Shown: positions 15,858 to 24,680 of the stretch, in pieces | How the letters are laid out: each line of letters begins with the position of its first letter | Position numbering within the stretch: the first letter of the stretch is position 1 | The notes under the pieces: model-generated | Seen by the model: the letters and a program-made list of their open reading frames with translations, nothing else | What the model was told of the DNA's origin: nothing | Database searches by the model: none | Source of the DNA: an uncultured Oscillospiraceae bacterium | Lineage (GTDB): Bacteria; Bacillota; Clostridia; Oscillospirales; Acutalibacteraceae | NCBI GenBank assembly: GCA_902465155.1 | Contig: CABQLY010000008.1 | Coordinates: forward strand, 1 to 64,000 | DNA: 64,000 nt | Direction of reading: 5' to 3' | Position numbers and translations under genes: made by a program

Positions 15858-17642
15858 ATGCCCATTCCCCTACTGCCTTACCCTAAAAAATTAACCGAAA
15901 CCGGCGGCTTTTTTAATACCAAACAATGCGCCGTAACCGTGCAGCCCGGAATGGACCGCCGCGTGGTTAAAAAAGCGGCAGCCCTAAAAACCGCGCTGGA
16001 CCAAGCCGACAACACCTGCCACTTGTTTTTGCCAAGCGCCGGTAATTCGGGCCAAATTTCCGTTTGCCTAAACCCGGGCTTAAAGCCCGAGGCCTACACC
16101 TTACACATTTTGCCTAAAAAAATTGAGCTTTGGGGCGGCAGCGCCGCCGGCTGCTTTTACGGCCTGCAAACGCTGCAGCAGCTAATTACGCTTTACAAGG
16201 GTGAATTACCAACCCTTTGCATAAATGACGCGCCGGATTTTGCCTACCGCGGCTTTTACCATGACGCCACCCGCGGCCGCGTGCCTACGGTTGCCGGGCT
16301 TAAAAAAATAATTGACCGCTTAGCGGCCTTAAAAATAAACTCCTTACAGCTTTATGTAGAGCATTGTTTTGATTTTAAAGAATTTGAAACCGCCAACCGC
16401 ACGCCAAACAATTATTTAACCGCCGCCGAGCTTTTAGAGCTTGACGATTATTGCTACGAGAATTTTATTGACTTTGTGCCCTCGCTTGCCACCTTTGGCC
16501 ATTTGTACGAGCTTTTAAATTTAAAAGAATACCGCCCGCTGTGCGAGCTGCAAAACTTTAAACCGCAAAGCCATTTTTGGCACGAGCGTATGCGGCACCA
16601 CACCATTGACCCTTTAAACCCCAAAAGCTTTGAGCTTGTCTGCTCGTTAATAAACCAATATCTGCCGCTGTTTCGATCCGGCTATTTTAATATCTGCTGC
16701 GACGAAACCTTTGATTTGGCCCGCGGCAAAAACGCGGGAAAAGACGCCGGCCGACTTTACTGCTACTTTGTAAACAAATTAATTCAATATGTTGCCCAAA
16801 AGGGCAAAAAGGTAATGATGTGGGGCGACATTGCCCTGCGCCACCGGGAAGCTTTAAAAAACATTCCCCAAAGCACCCTGTTTTTAAATTGGGACTACGG
16901 CCCCGACCCGCTGCAGCAAAATGTAACAACCGTTAAAAACAGCGGTTTTCAGCAAATTGTTTGCCCCGGAACCTCGGCCTGGGCACGGCTGATTGAAAAC
17001 CCGCAAATTGCCGTACCCAACATTTTAAAAATGGCCGATTACGGCCGGCAGGCCGGCGCATTAGGGCTGCTGAACACCAATTGGGGCGATTACGGCCACC
17101 CGGCACCCTTTGCGTGCAGCCTGTTTGGCACCTGCGTTGGCGCCAGCGCCGCCTGGAACGCCGAAACCGCCGTAGACGCCAATTTTGAACAGGCCGTTTC
17201 GCTGCTGGTTTACCAAACAAAAACCAACCTTGTGCCCTTAATTTTTGCCGTTTCGGCCGCGCAGAACACCGCTGCTTGGGGCCAATTTTTTAACTGGGCG
17301 CAAACCCGCTCCTCTGCAGAATTTCAATCAACCGCCGAGGAAATAGAAGGCTCGGTGCAGGCCTTAGAGCAGGCCCTTTTAACCCTGCAAGGCTTAACCG
17401 GGCAGGGCAAAAACGCCGTTTTGCAGCGCCTAACCACGGCGGCCGAGGGCATTTTGCTGTTAAACAAGGCCGCCTTACGGCTAAAAAACAACCAACCAAC
17501 CGCGCCGCTAAAGCCCCAGGCTCAAAGCTTTTTGGCCGCCTACCGCGCCCAGTGGCTGGAGGAATGTAAAAGCAGCGAGCTAAACGAAATTGAGCAATTT
17601 ATTTTAAACATTTTTACCCCCCAACCTACCCCTAAAATTTAA
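15858..17642 (+). CDS. Family GH20 beta-N-acetylhexosaminidase (cytoplasmic)
   Basis: 594 residues from the ATG at 15858 with GGAGG at 15845-15849. An N-terminal GH20b-like alpha/beta domain (about 1-120) leads into the TIM barrel, which opens with Y-R-G-F-Y-H-D-A-T-R-G. The catalytic pair is D282-E283 in C-C-D-E-T-F-D-L: the Asp orients the substrate acetamido group and the Glu is the acid. The C-terminal 100 residues are helical. The arrangement resembles the GcnA-like branch. No signal peptide, so it should cleave imported GlcNAc/GalNAc oligosaccharides, such as mucin or wall fragments. Confidence 0.88.
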   Translation: MPIPLLPYPKKLTETGGFFNTKQCAVTVQPGMDRRVVKKAAALKTALDQADNTCHLFLPSAGNSGQISVCLNPGLKPEAYTLHILPKKIELWGGSAAGCFYGLQTLQQLITLYKGELPTLCINDAPDFAYRGFYHDATRGRVPTVAGLKKIIDRLAALKINSLQLYVEHCFDFKEFETANRTPNNYLTAAELLELDDYCYENFIDFVPSLATFGHLYELLNLKEYRPLCELQNFKPQSHFWHERMRHHTIDPLNPKSFELVCSLINQYLPLFRSGYFNICCDETFDLARGKNAGKDAGRLYCYFVNKLIQYVAQKGKKVMMWGDIALRHREALKNIPQSTLFLNWDYGPDPLQQNVTTVKNSGFQQIVCPGTSAWARLIENPQIAVPNILKMADYGRQAGALGLLNTNWGDYGHPAPFACSLFGTCVGASAAWNAETAVDANFEQAVSLLVYQTKTNLVPLIFAVSAAQNTAAWGQFFNWAQTRSSAEFQSTAEEIEGSVQALEQALLTLQGLTGQGKNAVLQRLTTAAEGILLLNKAALRLKNNQPTAPLKPQAQSFLAAYRAQWLEECKSSELNEIEQFILNIFTPQPTPKI

Positions 17643-17735
17643 GCCGCGTTGGCTGCGCCGCCGGCATTTTGGCCGCCCGCGCGTTTTGCCAAAGCAGCAT
17701 AAAAGCCAAAGCAGAATAAGAAAGGAAGAAGCCCT

Positions 17736-18395
17736 GTGACCCAATTACCGCGAAATATGCCGCTTTATGACAATTCTCACGAATTTAACATTATGCGAAA
17801 CCTGTACGCTGCCGCCGCTAAGCAGCTAACCTTAAAATTTGAGGTTTTAAACAGCGAGTTTAATGTTTTATACGCGCGCAACCCCATTCACCATGTTGAA
17901 AGCCGGGTAAAAACCTTTAACAGCATTTTGGCAAAGCTGGCCAAAAAGGGGCTGCCCGTTACGGTAGATTCGGCCATGAAAAATGTTAACGACATTGCCG
18001 GGGTGCGGGTGGTGTGCCATTACATTGACGATGTTTACCGCGTGGCGGAGATGTTAGAGCGCCAGACCGACTTAGAAATTGTAAAACGGCAGGATTATAT
18101 TAAAGCCCCAAACTACAACGGCTACCGCTCTTTACATTTAGATATTAAAGTGCCCGTTTACCTTTCTAACACCACCGAATATGTTATTGCCGAAATTCAA
18201 ATTCGCACCATTGCCATGGATTTTTGGGCCAGCTTAGAACACGATATTCGCTACAAAGCCGATAAATCGCGCTTGCCGGTTGGCATTAACGAGGAAATGC
18301 TGGAATGTGCCGGAAAAATTGCTGAAATTGACCGCCAAATGCAGGATATGTACAAACGCATTAAAGCGGCCGAGGAACACCCGGAAAACAGCTAA
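17736..18395 (+). CDS. relQ: Small alarmone synthetase (RelA/SpoT-domain ppGpp synthetase, RelQ/YjbM-like)
   Basis: 219 residues, synthetase domain only, with no HD hydrolase, TGS or ACT part. Hallmarks: R-V-K-T-F-N-S-I-L-A-K (about 58-68), D-I-A-G-V-R-V-V-C (about 86-94), G-Y-R-S-L-H-L-D (about 129-136) and E-I-Q-I-R-T-I-A-M-D-F-W-A-S-L-E-H (about 152-168). The length and the F-W-A-x-x-E-H motif match B. subtilis YjbM/RelQ. It should make (p)ppGpp from ATP and GTP/GDP under stress. GTG start with AAAGGAAG upstream. It follows the GH20 gene by 93 bases and may share its transcript. Confidence 0.9.
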   Translation: MTQLPRNMPLYDNSHEFNIMRNLYAAAAKQLTLKFEVLNSEFNVLYARNPIHHVESRVKTFNSILAKLAKKGLPVTVDSAMKNVNDIAGVRVVCHYIDDVYRVAEMLERQTDLEIVKRQDYIKAPNYNGYRSLHLDIKVPVYLSNTTEYVIAEIQIRTIAMDFWASLEHDIRYKADKSRLPVGINEEMLECAGKIAEIDRQMQDMYKRIKAAEEHPENS

Positions 18396-18403
18396 AAAAC
18401 CGC

Positions 18404-18454
18404 AGCCGCCCCGGTTAACCGGGGCGGCTTGCGCAATAGCCGTAAGGCTTTTTT
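18404..18454 (+). terminator. Terminator hairpins after the alarmone synthetase gene
   Basis: A perfect 26-bp palindrome at 18404-18429 is followed by a small AGCC-GTAA-GGCT hairpin running into TTTTTT (18438-18454). Confidence 0.75.
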
Positions 18455-18484
18455 GCCGGCCCGCGTTTTAAAACGCGGGCCGGC
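18455..18484. repeat. Perfect 30-bp palindrome
   Basis: GCCGGCCCGCGTTTT directly joined to its reverse complement (18455-18469/18470-18484), then TTGTTTG. Probably a backup terminator between convergent genes. Confidence 0.6.
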
Positions 18485-18586
18485 TTGTTTGCTTTAAACC
18501 TTGTAAAAGCACCAACGCCGGCAAAAGCCGGTGCAGCATTAAGCGCTGCAGGCCCGCAAAACCGGGCTGCATATTTTTGCCAAGGC

Positions 18587-18769
18587 TTATTTTAAAAGGT
18601 GCGCGGTAATAACGGTGCAGCTGCCGGCGTTTACCGTTAGCCTTACCTGCCCGCTTTCGCAGTACCAGTTTTTGCCCCGGCGGTAAATGCGGCACTTGGG
18701 GCTTAAAACAAGTTGCCTGCAATATTCAACAGCGTCACAAAAATCCCCCAACCTTAAGTTCCTTTTCAT
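18587..18769 (-). CDS. DUF3781-like small protein
   Basis: 60 residues. The pattern I-K/R-N-L-x-L near the start, D-A-V-E-Y-C (12-17), R-R-G-K-N-W-Y (about 30-36) and the ending L-T-V-N-A-G-S-C-T-V-I-T-A-H matches, from memory, the DUF3781 core (D-V-V-E-W-C, R-K-G-K-N-W-Y, I-T-V-N-A-x-S-x-T-I-I-T-A-H). It is shorter than typical members (about 75-85), mostly at the N-terminus. No clear Shine-Dalgarno is seen upstream of the ATG. Function unknown; 84 bases past the end of the 565-residue gene. Confidence 0.6.
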   Translation of the reverse strand: MKRNLRLGDFCDAVEYCRQLVLSPKCRIYRRGKNWYCESGQVRLTVNAGSCTVITAHLLK

Positions 18770-18853
18770 TCGCTGTGCGCCAAGCTTTGTGGTATGCAGC
18801 TTTTAATCTGTTTTTTAACGGCTCGTTTTCTAACACGGCGCCGTCCCCTTATT

Positions 18854-20551
18854 TTATTTGTTTTTTGCCAAAGCGTAAACCAGCGCCATGCCCCCGCCAA
18901 AGCCAAAAAAGCAAAAGGCAAAAATAGTGCCCCACGGCATTTGCGCCAGCATTTCCGGCACGCTGCCCACCCCAAAGGCAACCAGCGTAACAAGGCTGCA
19001 AAGCAAAAGGTAAAAAGCAAGATTTAAAATTGCAAAGCACAGGCCGCTCAACACAAAAATAAGCAAAAATTCTGTTACTGTAAGACCGTTTAAACCAATT
19101 TTGCTTTTTTCAGCCCTTGTAAGCGATTTGCACTCGGCCCGCTTTGCGGCAATGGCGGCAAAGTAATCGGCCGGTTCTGCGTCAAACTCCTCCTGCCAGG
19201 TAACGGTTTTAAACAGGCGCTTACCCTTTGCGTTAAAGCAGCAGGAAAAAGCATTGTTAACACGGTTATTCTTTTTTAAAAAAGCCGTTGCGCTTATAAA
19301 CTGAATTTGCAGCTTTTGGTAAAACACATTTTCAGTACAATAAACAAAGTGCTGTGCCGCCCTTTTAGGGCCAACAAAATAGCTTTGGTTGTAGCTTTCT
19401 ACCAGCCCTAAGCCCTTTATTACCCCCGTTTTGCAAAAAAACGGGTAACTGCCCTTGTAGCCCAAAGCGTGCAACCTTTCGGTAATTTGCTGCCTTGTTT
19501 GTTCTAAAGCCGGGCCGGAGTAAAACGCCGTTTGATCAAAATAGTCCTGCTGCGATTCGCTGATTTTTAAATAAATCTCCTGCCACAGCGGCTCACATTC
19601 TGCGGCATTCAGCCGCCAAATTAATTTTTCAAAAGCGGTCGCTCTTTTGGGCGCTTTTAAAAGCTGCTGTTCCGCTTTTTTTAAAGCACGGCAAGCCTTT
19701 TTTAAAAAATGCCTTTCGGCGTACTGCTTTAAAACGGCAAAATTTTTAGGGACGTTTTCCAACCAAACATTGGCGGTTAAAGCAGCCAGCTCGTTTAGCA
19801 GCGGCAGCAAAGCCCGCTCTTTGGCGTTAAAATACTGCGGCCCTAACTCGTTTTTTGCTAAAAGATCTATGGCAATTTGCGAAAGCGTCTCCCACGGGGT
19901 AAACAAAAAAGGTTGTTGCTGTGCTTTAAAAAGCTGTATTTTAACGGTTGCCGCACTAAAATAAATTTCAAGCTCGGTTTCAACATCCGTTTCAAAATTC
20001 AAGGCGGTGCAAGCAAGCTGATATCCGTTTGGCAAGCAAACAACTTTGGCGTTAAAAAAGCCAAGAGCAGCCACATTTTTACAAAGGTACAATTGATGAA
20101 GCTGCTCCCGGTTTTTTATTTCGCCATTTAGCTGCAGCACCAGCTCTTTTTTGTAGGCGGGGCTGTTTTCCAAAACTAAAACAAGCTCACCCGGGCGCCG
20201 CAAGGTTTCAACAACAGGGGGCTCCAATTCAAATATCTGCAAAAATGCGCTTTTTACCTCGGCCGAAACGGCTTTGGTATTTTTCTTAAAAAGCTGCTGT
20301 TGCTCCTTTTCCCGCTTTTGTTCGGCCCGGTAACACGCAAATAAAAGGGGAAGGATTTCGCTTTCGGCAACAAACGGTACCCCGTTTAACAAGCCGTAAA
20401 GCCGCAATTGCTTTTTAGCCCAACGCAGCGCCTTTTTTTTCAGCCGCTTGGTAGCCGTTTTGGGGCTGTAATTAAATTTTTCTATTAGTTCCGCACACAA
20501 CGCAGAATATATTTCAAGGTTGGCTGCAGCAACCGTTGTAAGGTCTGCCAT
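18854..20551 (-). CDS. Unrecognised 565-residue protein with a C-terminal membrane hairpin
   Basis: ATG behind a strong AAAGGGGG. The first 480 residues are soluble: a Lys/Leu-rich helical N-terminus (about 20-110), mixed alpha/beta segments, and a charged helical middle (about 265-340). Two or three hydrophobic helices end the chain (about 492-513, 514-532 and 540-560), with a Gly-rich F-G-F-G-G-G-M turn. No signal peptide, so it would be tail-anchored with the bulk in the cytoplasm. No catalytic motif was recognised. Aromatic and Ala/Leu-rich composition matches its neighbours, giving no sign of transfer. It may share the transcript with the DUF3781-like gene. Confidence 0.75.
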   Translation of the reverse strand: MADLTTVAAANLEIYSALCAELIEKFNYSPKTATKRLKKKALRWAKKQLRLYGLLNGVPFVAESEILPLLFACYRAEQKREKEQQQLFKKNTKAVSAEVKSAFLQIFELEPPVVETLRRPGELVLVLENSPAYKKELVLQLNGEIKNREQLHQLYLCKNVAALGFFNAKVVCLPNGYQLACTALNFETDVETELEIYFSAATVKIQLFKAQQQPFLFTPWETLSQIAIDLLAKNELGPQYFNAKERALLPLLNELAALTANVWLENVPKNFAVLKQYAERHFLKKACRALKKAEQQLLKAPKRATAFEKLIWRLNAAECEPLWQEIYLKISESQQDYFDQTAFYSGPALEQTRQQITERLHALGYKGSYPFFCKTGVIKGLGLVESYNQSYFVGPKRAAQHFVYCTENVFYQKLQIQFISATAFLKKNNRVNNAFSCCFNAKGKRLFKTVTWQEEFDAEPADYFAAIAAKRAECKSLTRAEKSKIGLNGLTVTEFLLIFVLSGLCFAILNLAFYLLLCSLVTLVAFGVGSVPEMLAQMPWGTIFAFCFFGFGGGMALVYALAKNK

Positions 20552-20570
20552 AACATCTACCCCCTTTTAA

Positions 20571-20603
20571 AACAAAAATAAGCCCCACCAAACGGCAGGG
20601 CTT
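20571..20603 (-). terminator. Terminator of the rplU-prp-rpmA operon
   Basis: Minus-strand stem AAGCCC/GGGCTT (20580-20585 with 20598-20603), then TATTTTTGTT. Confidence 0.75.
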
Positions 20604-20616
20604 TGTAAAAATTAAA

Positions 20617-20895
20617 TTATTCCGCAACAATGCTAACCATTTTGCGGTCGCGGCCTAAGCGCTCAAACTTAACCTTGCCGTCTTTTAAAGCAAACAAAGT
20701 GTCATCAGAGCCAATGCCAACATTGTTACCCGGATGAAAATGGGTGCCACGCTGCCGAACAAGAATGTTGCCGGCCAAAACAAACTGACCGTCGCCACGC
20801 TTAACGCCTAAGCGTTTCGATTCGCTGTCGCGGCCGTTTTTGGTAGAACCCATACCTTTTTTATGCGCAAAAAGTTGAATATTTACCTGTAACAT
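20617..20895 (-). CDS. rpmA: 50S ribosomal protein L27 (bL27)
   Basis: 92 residues. The N-terminus is M-L-Q-V-N-I-Q-L-F followed by A-H-K-K-G-M-G-S-T; Firmicutes L27 carries such a nonapeptide, removed by Prp after the Phe so that the mature chain begins at Ala10 and can reach the peptidyl-transferase centre. The body with G-N-I-L-V-R-Q-R-G-T and F-H-P-G-x-N-V-G is typical. Third gene after rplU and prp. Confidence 0.98.
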   Translation of the reverse strand: MLQVNIQLFAHKKGMGSTKNGRDSESKRLGVKRGDGQFVLAGNILVRQRGTHFHPGNNVGIGSDDTLFALKDGKVKFERLGRDRKMVSIVAE

Positions 20896-20901
20896 TTTAA
20901 T

Positions 20902-21219
20902 TTACACCTCCGAATAAACGGTAATTGAGCCCTTGTACTGCTGTGCTAATTGCTCGCAATGCAGGCGAAAGCCTTTTAAAACCACCTGTGCTTTTTCAAA
21001 ATCGGTAAGCAATTTAACTTGCATTTTACCGCTTTGCACCTTGGCGTTAAGCTGCAAACCTAAAACCTCGCTTAGCGTGTTGGCCGCCATGTATGCCGCG
21101 GAGGAAATTGCCGCGCACACCAGCCGACCGTTTTCATCGTTTGCGGATTGGGTTGCGTGCCCGCTTATCAAAAAGCCGGTAAGCTGCCCGCCGGAGCAAT
21201 AAAACCGAACAGTTGTCAT
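20902..21219 (-). CDS. prp: Ribosomal-processing cysteine protease Prp
   Basis: 105 residues of the YsxB/Prp family. His21 in S-G-H-A and Cys35 in L-V-C-A-A-I-S form the catalytic dyad. Prp cuts the N-terminal leader off L27, encoded 6 bases downstream. The order rplU-prp-rpmA is standard in Firmicutes. Confidence 0.95.
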   Translation of the reverse strand: MTTVRFYCSGGQLTGFLISGHATQSANDENGRLVCAAISSAAYMAANTLSEVLGLQLNAKVQSGKMQVKLLTDFEKAQVVLKGFRLHCEQLAQQYKGSITVYSEV

Positions 21220-21225
21220 ACCAAA

Positions 21226-21546
21226 TTATTTTGCAAGGGCAATGTTTTCAATTTGAACCTTTGTGTAGGGCTGTCTGTGGCCTAATTTTCTGGAGCTGCT
21301 CTTTTTAGGTTTGTAGGTGAAAACCGTAATTTTCTTACCCTTACCGTTTTTCAGAACCTTTCCGGAAACTACTGCACCTTCAACATAGGGCTTGCCTACG
21401 GTTAAAGCGCCGTCTTCGTTGGAAACTGCAATAACCTTTTCAAACTGAATGCTTTCTTCCTCAGCTGCGTTCAGCTTTTCTACAAAAAGAACATCCCCGT
21501 TTTGAACACGGTACTGCTTTCCGCCGGTTTCAATAATAGCGTACAT
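21226..21546 (-). CDS. rplU: 50S ribosomal protein L21 (bL21)
   Basis: 106 residues starting M-Y-A-I-I-E-T-G-G-K-Q-Y-R-V; the ATG at 21546 matches the family start and has an AGGTG site, so the 17-residue upstream extension is rejected. Ends with the K-K-S-S-S-R-K-L-G-H-R-Q-P-Y-T basic region that contacts 23S rRNA. First gene of the operon, with a leader of about 80 bases that could hold an L21-type autoregulatory leader. Confidence 0.98.
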   Translation of the reverse strand: MYAIIETGGKQYRVQNGDVLFVEKLNAAEEESIQFEKVIAVSNEDGALTVGKPYVEGAVVSGKVLKNGKGKKITVFTYKPKKSSSRKLGHRQPYTKVQIENIALAK

Positions 21547-21633
21547 TGGTGGCACCTGCCTTAATAAAAAGTCTCGCTGCTTTTGGGGGCGCTGCAAAAA
21601 GGGCGCACTTAACCCACGGCATGCGGCTTAAAT

Positions 21634-21662
21634 AGTTTACCATTTTTAAAAGTAAAAGTCAA
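21634..21662 (-). promoter_or_regulatory. Promoter of the rplU operon
   Basis: Minus strand TTGACT (21657-21662), 17 bp, TAAACT (21634-21639). Confidence 0.7.
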
Positions 21663-21797
21663 GCCCTTTTGCAATAAAATAAGCAATTTTTTAAACGGCT
21701 TTGGGTAAAACGGCTTTTTTGGCGCTAAAAACGGCAGCCACACTTTTAAATAGTTTAGTTTTTTCCTGAAATCCCCTTCTCTTTTAATTTATTTTAG

Positions 21798-21826
21798 TTG
21801 CAATTGTTAACAAATTGTGATATAAT
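21798..21826 (+). promoter_or_regulatory. Promoter of brnQ
   Basis: TTGCAA (21798-21803), 17 bp, TATAAT (21821-21826). The 70-base leader is too short for a T-box. Confidence 0.8.
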
Positions 21827-21903
21827 TTTTTGGTAACGCGTTGGCTACCAACCATTTACACCTGTGCGTTACACTAATTTTTTGTAAAGTTGAAGGGAAG
21901 CAA

Positions 21904-23274
21904 ATGAAAAAACGATTAAATGTATCAGAGACCTTTGCCGTTGGCAGTATGCTGTTCGGCCTGTTTTTTGGTGCGGGGAATTTAATTTTCCCGGTATTTA
22001 TGGGGCAATCGGCCGGCTCGCAGGTTTGGCCGGCTGTAATTGGCTTTATTATTACCGGCGTTGGCGTGCCGCTGCTGGGCGTTGTAGCCATGGGCATGAG
22101 CCGAAGCGAAAGCCTGCTGCAAATGAGCAGCCGGGTAAGCCACGGCTACGGTATGTTTTTTACCTGCGCGCTGTACTTAACCATTGGCCCGTTTTTTGCC
22201 ATTCCGCGCTGCGCCTCTACCTCCTTTTCGGTTGGCATAAAGCCCATGCTGCAAAACGAGGGCACCGCCAGCTGGCTTATTTGGATTTTTGCCTTTTTGT
22301 TTTTTGCCGCTGTTTTGTGGTTCTCACTAAAGCCGGGCAAAATTTTAACCTGGGTAGGCAAGCTGCTTACCCCGCTGTTCCTTTTAAGCCTGGCGCTGTT
22401 AATTGTTACCGCCTTAATAAACCCCATTGGCTCTACCGCAACGGTTGCCCCGCAGCCAGCCTACCAAAGCGGCGCCTTTTTTAAAGGCTTTATTGAGGGC
22501 TACAACACCATGGACGCTTTAGCCAGCTTAGCCTTTGGCATTGTTGTTATTACCACCATTCGCGAGCTTGGCGTAGAAAAGCCGGAGCACATTGCCGGCA
22601 ACACCCTGCGTTCCGGCCTTTTTGGCTGTTTTATTATGGCTGTTATTTACATTATGCTGGCCGTTGTTGGCGCGCAAAGCCGCGTAGCCTACCCCCTTTC
22701 GGAGGACGGCGGTGCCGCCTTAAACCTAATTGCAACACACTACTTTAAAGGCGTTGGCGGCATTGTGCTGGCCGTTATTGTAACCTTGGCCTGCTTAAAA
22801 ACCGCCGTAGGGCTAATTACCAGCTGCGGCGAAATGTTTTGCAAGCTGTTCCCGAACGGGCCAAGCTACAAGGCCTGGGCCATTGGGTTTTGCGTACTTT
22901 CCTTCTTTATTTCTACCATTGGCTTAAACGCTATTATTGCCTGGTCGCTGCCGGTATTAATGTTCTTATACCCCTTAGCTATTACCATTATTTTGCTGGC
23001 GCTGTTTGGCAAGCTGTTTTTGCACGACAAAGCGGTTTACATTAGCGTTACCGCCTTTACCCTGGTTTCGGCCTTGTTTGACCTTATTGCAGCCCTGCCT
23101 TACGGGTTGCCGGAAGTTCCGGTTTTAAGCACCTTAAACCGCTTAGGCTCCCACCTGCCACTTAACAGCCTTGGCCTTGGTTGGGTTTGCCCTGCAGCCG
23201 CCGGGTTGGTTGTTGGTGTAGTGATTCACCTGTTCCGCCGCAAGGGGTTAAAGCAAGCCGCACAGGCCGAATAA
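21904..23274 (+). CDS. brnQ: Branched-chain amino acid transport system II carrier protein
   Basis: 456 residues from the ATG at 21904, with GAAGGG just upstream; the frame runs on further but without a start signal. About 12 membrane helices. N-terminal F-G-A-G-N-L-I-F-P (about 23-31) and Y-L-T-I-G-P-F-F-A-I-P-R are LIVCS-family signatures. It imports Leu, Ile and Val with Na+ or H+. Single gene between its own promoter and the terminator at 23517. Confidence 0.95.
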   Translation: MKKRLNVSETFAVGSMLFGLFFGAGNLIFPVFMGQSAGSQVWPAVIGFIITGVGVPLLGVVAMGMSRSESLLQMSSRVSHGYGMFFTCALYLTIGPFFAIPRCASTSFSVGIKPMLQNEGTASWLIWIFAFLFFAAVLWFSLKPGKILTWVGKLLTPLFLLSLALLIVTALINPIGSTATVAPQPAYQSGAFFKGFIEGYNTMDALASLAFGIVVITTIRELGVEKPEHIAGNTLRSGLFGCFIMAVIYIMLAVVGAQSRVAYPLSEDGGAALNLIATHYFKGVGGIVLAVIVTLACLKTAVGLITSCGEMFCKLFPNGPSYKAWAIGFCVLSFFISTIGLNAIIAWSLPVLMFLYPLAITIILLALFGKLFLHDKAVYISVTAFTLVSALFDLIAALPYGLPEVPVLSTLNRLGSHLPLNSLGLGWVCPAAAGLVVGVVIHLFRRKGLKQAAQAE

Positions 23275-23588
23275 ACCGGGTTTAAAGAATTTTAAGCTAA
23301 ACCCTTTAGGTTTTTAAGCCCCGAATTTTAAGCCTTTATTTTTAAATTTTGTTCATTAAATTTTGTTAAAGCCCAGCCGTTGCTTAACGCTTAAAACAAG
23401 GCGGTTCATTTGCCCCGTTTAACGCGCCTCGGCCGGGCTTTAGCTTTACCTTAACCTAAGCCGGCAAAAGCCAACCCCAAACCGCGTTTGGCGCAGGCTT
23501 AAAAACGCAACCGGCAAACGCCCCGGTGTTCCTAAAGCTGGAACATCGGGGCGTTTTTGGCTGTTTTTACAGCAAATCTATTTTATTA
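23275..23588. other. Gene-free spacer with a terminator at 23517-23557
   Basis: Low-information GC/AT patchwork of AAGCCC and TTTAAGC words. The only clear element is a 17-bp stem (23517-23533 with 23541-23557) followed by TGGCTGTTTTT. It probably ends brnQ transcription 240 bases after the stop. Confidence 0.6.
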
Positions 23589-23968
23589 TTGAGTAGGTCT
23601 GTAAGCCGGGTTCTGTCGTGAACGGTTATCTATCTTGGCTGTTGATTGCTCAATACAGCTCCAGCCACCTTTCAAAGCACGCCGGGCCGGCGTATTGCTT
23701 TACTTGGTGTTGCTTCGGATAGGGTTTACAGGAGCGCGCAGTTACCTGCGCGTTCGGTGAGCTCTTACCTCGCCTTTCCACCCTTACCGTGCGGGGCCGC
23801 GCCAAAACGGCGCAGTCAATGGCCAAAGCCAAAGCCCGCAAAACGGCGGTATATCTCTGTTGCACTTGCCCTGGGGTCGCCCCCGGCGGCCGTTAGCCGT
23901 TATCCTGCCCTGTGAAGCCCGGACTTTCCTCATGCTGCACGCAGCACGCAACCGTTCAACCTACTCAA
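23589..23968 (-). ncRNA. rnpB: RNase P RNA
   Basis: Read on the minus strand, the 5' end TTGAGTAGGTTGAACGGTTG pairs with the 3' end around GACCTACTCAA. It contains the P4/J3-4 hallmark GAGGAAAGTCCGGGCTTCACAGG and the CR-V block GCAACAGAGATA. About 380 bases, as for a bacterial class A RNase P RNA. Short reading frames across it are accidental. Confidence 0.97.
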
Positions 23969-23978
23969 AAATAAACAA

Positions 23979-24434
23979 TTATTTAGAGGAGAGCAGCTTG
24001 TTCAGCTCTGTCATAAAAGTGCCAATATCTTTAAACTGGCGGTAAACCGAGGCAAAACGAACATAGGCAACCTCGTCAATGTCCTTTAGGCCGTCCATAA
24101 CCAGCTCCCCAATGCGCTCGCTGGAAACCTCGCGGTCCAGTGAGTTTTGCAGCGAAAGCTCAATACCATCTATCAGCTTTTCCAAATCCTCTAACGAAAC
24201 GGGGCGTTTTTCACACGCGCGCAGCAAGCCGTTCAGCAGCTTTTCACGGTTAAAGACCTCGCGGGATTTATCTTTTTTAATCACAATAATCGGTAAGCTT
24301 TCAATCACCTCGTAAGTGGTAAACCGCTTTTGGCAGTTTAAGCACTCGCGGCGGCGGCGAATTCGCTCGCCCTCGTCGGTGGGGCGGGAGTCAATAACCT
24401 TGCTTTCCTCGTAAGAGCAAAAGGGGCACTTCAT
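23979..24434 (-). CDS. nrdR: Transcriptional repressor NrdR
   Basis: 151 residues from the ATG at 24434 behind AAGGAG. Zn ribbon with Cys3, Cys6, Cys31 and Cys34 (M-K-C-P-F-C ... C-L-N-C), then an ATP-cone (about 49-139) that senses dATP/ATP. Represses ribonucleotide reductase genes; none is in the window. rnpB begins 11 bases past the stop. Confidence 0.97.
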   Translation of the reverse strand: MKCPFCSYEESKVIDSRPTDEGERIRRRRECLNCQKRFTTYEVIESLPIIVIKKDKSREVFNREKLLNGLLRACEKRPVSLEDLEKLIDGIELSLQNSLDREVSSERIGELVMDGLKDIDEVAYVRFASVYRQFKDIGTFMTELNKLLSSK

Positions 24435-24563
24435 GCACAGTTCTCCTTTCAAAATACATGCGGCATTACCGGCCGAATACAGCAAGCAATTTTCAGCGGC
24501 TGGCTTTGTTTTTAAGCGCCGGCCAATTGTTGGCCCTTTGCCTTAGCATTAGCCGCTGTTTTT

Positions 24564-24629
24564 TCATCCGTTACCAATTTTACCGGCTGCCAATTTCATC
24601 CGTTACTAATTTTACCGGCTGCCAATTTT
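24564..24629. repeat. 33-bp tandem direct repeat, two copies
   Basis: TCATCCGTTACCAATTTTAC and 13 more bases at 24564-24596 recur with one change (C to T) at 24597-24629, and part of a third unit follows. It lies in the spacer between gatB and nrdR. Confidence 0.85.
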
Positions 24630-24680
24630 ACCGTCGGCGCCGTTTAATTGTTAAAAATTAGCTTTATGCGCAACGCCGGT

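Noticed and set aside
18766..19020. Minus-strand 84-codon hydrophobic/basic frame
   Set aside because: It overlaps the C-terminal membrane helices of the 565-residue gene in another frame, and its composition is a frame-shifted echo of that.
23646..23915. Plus-strand 89-codon frame
   Set aside because: It lies entirely antisense to RNase P RNA.
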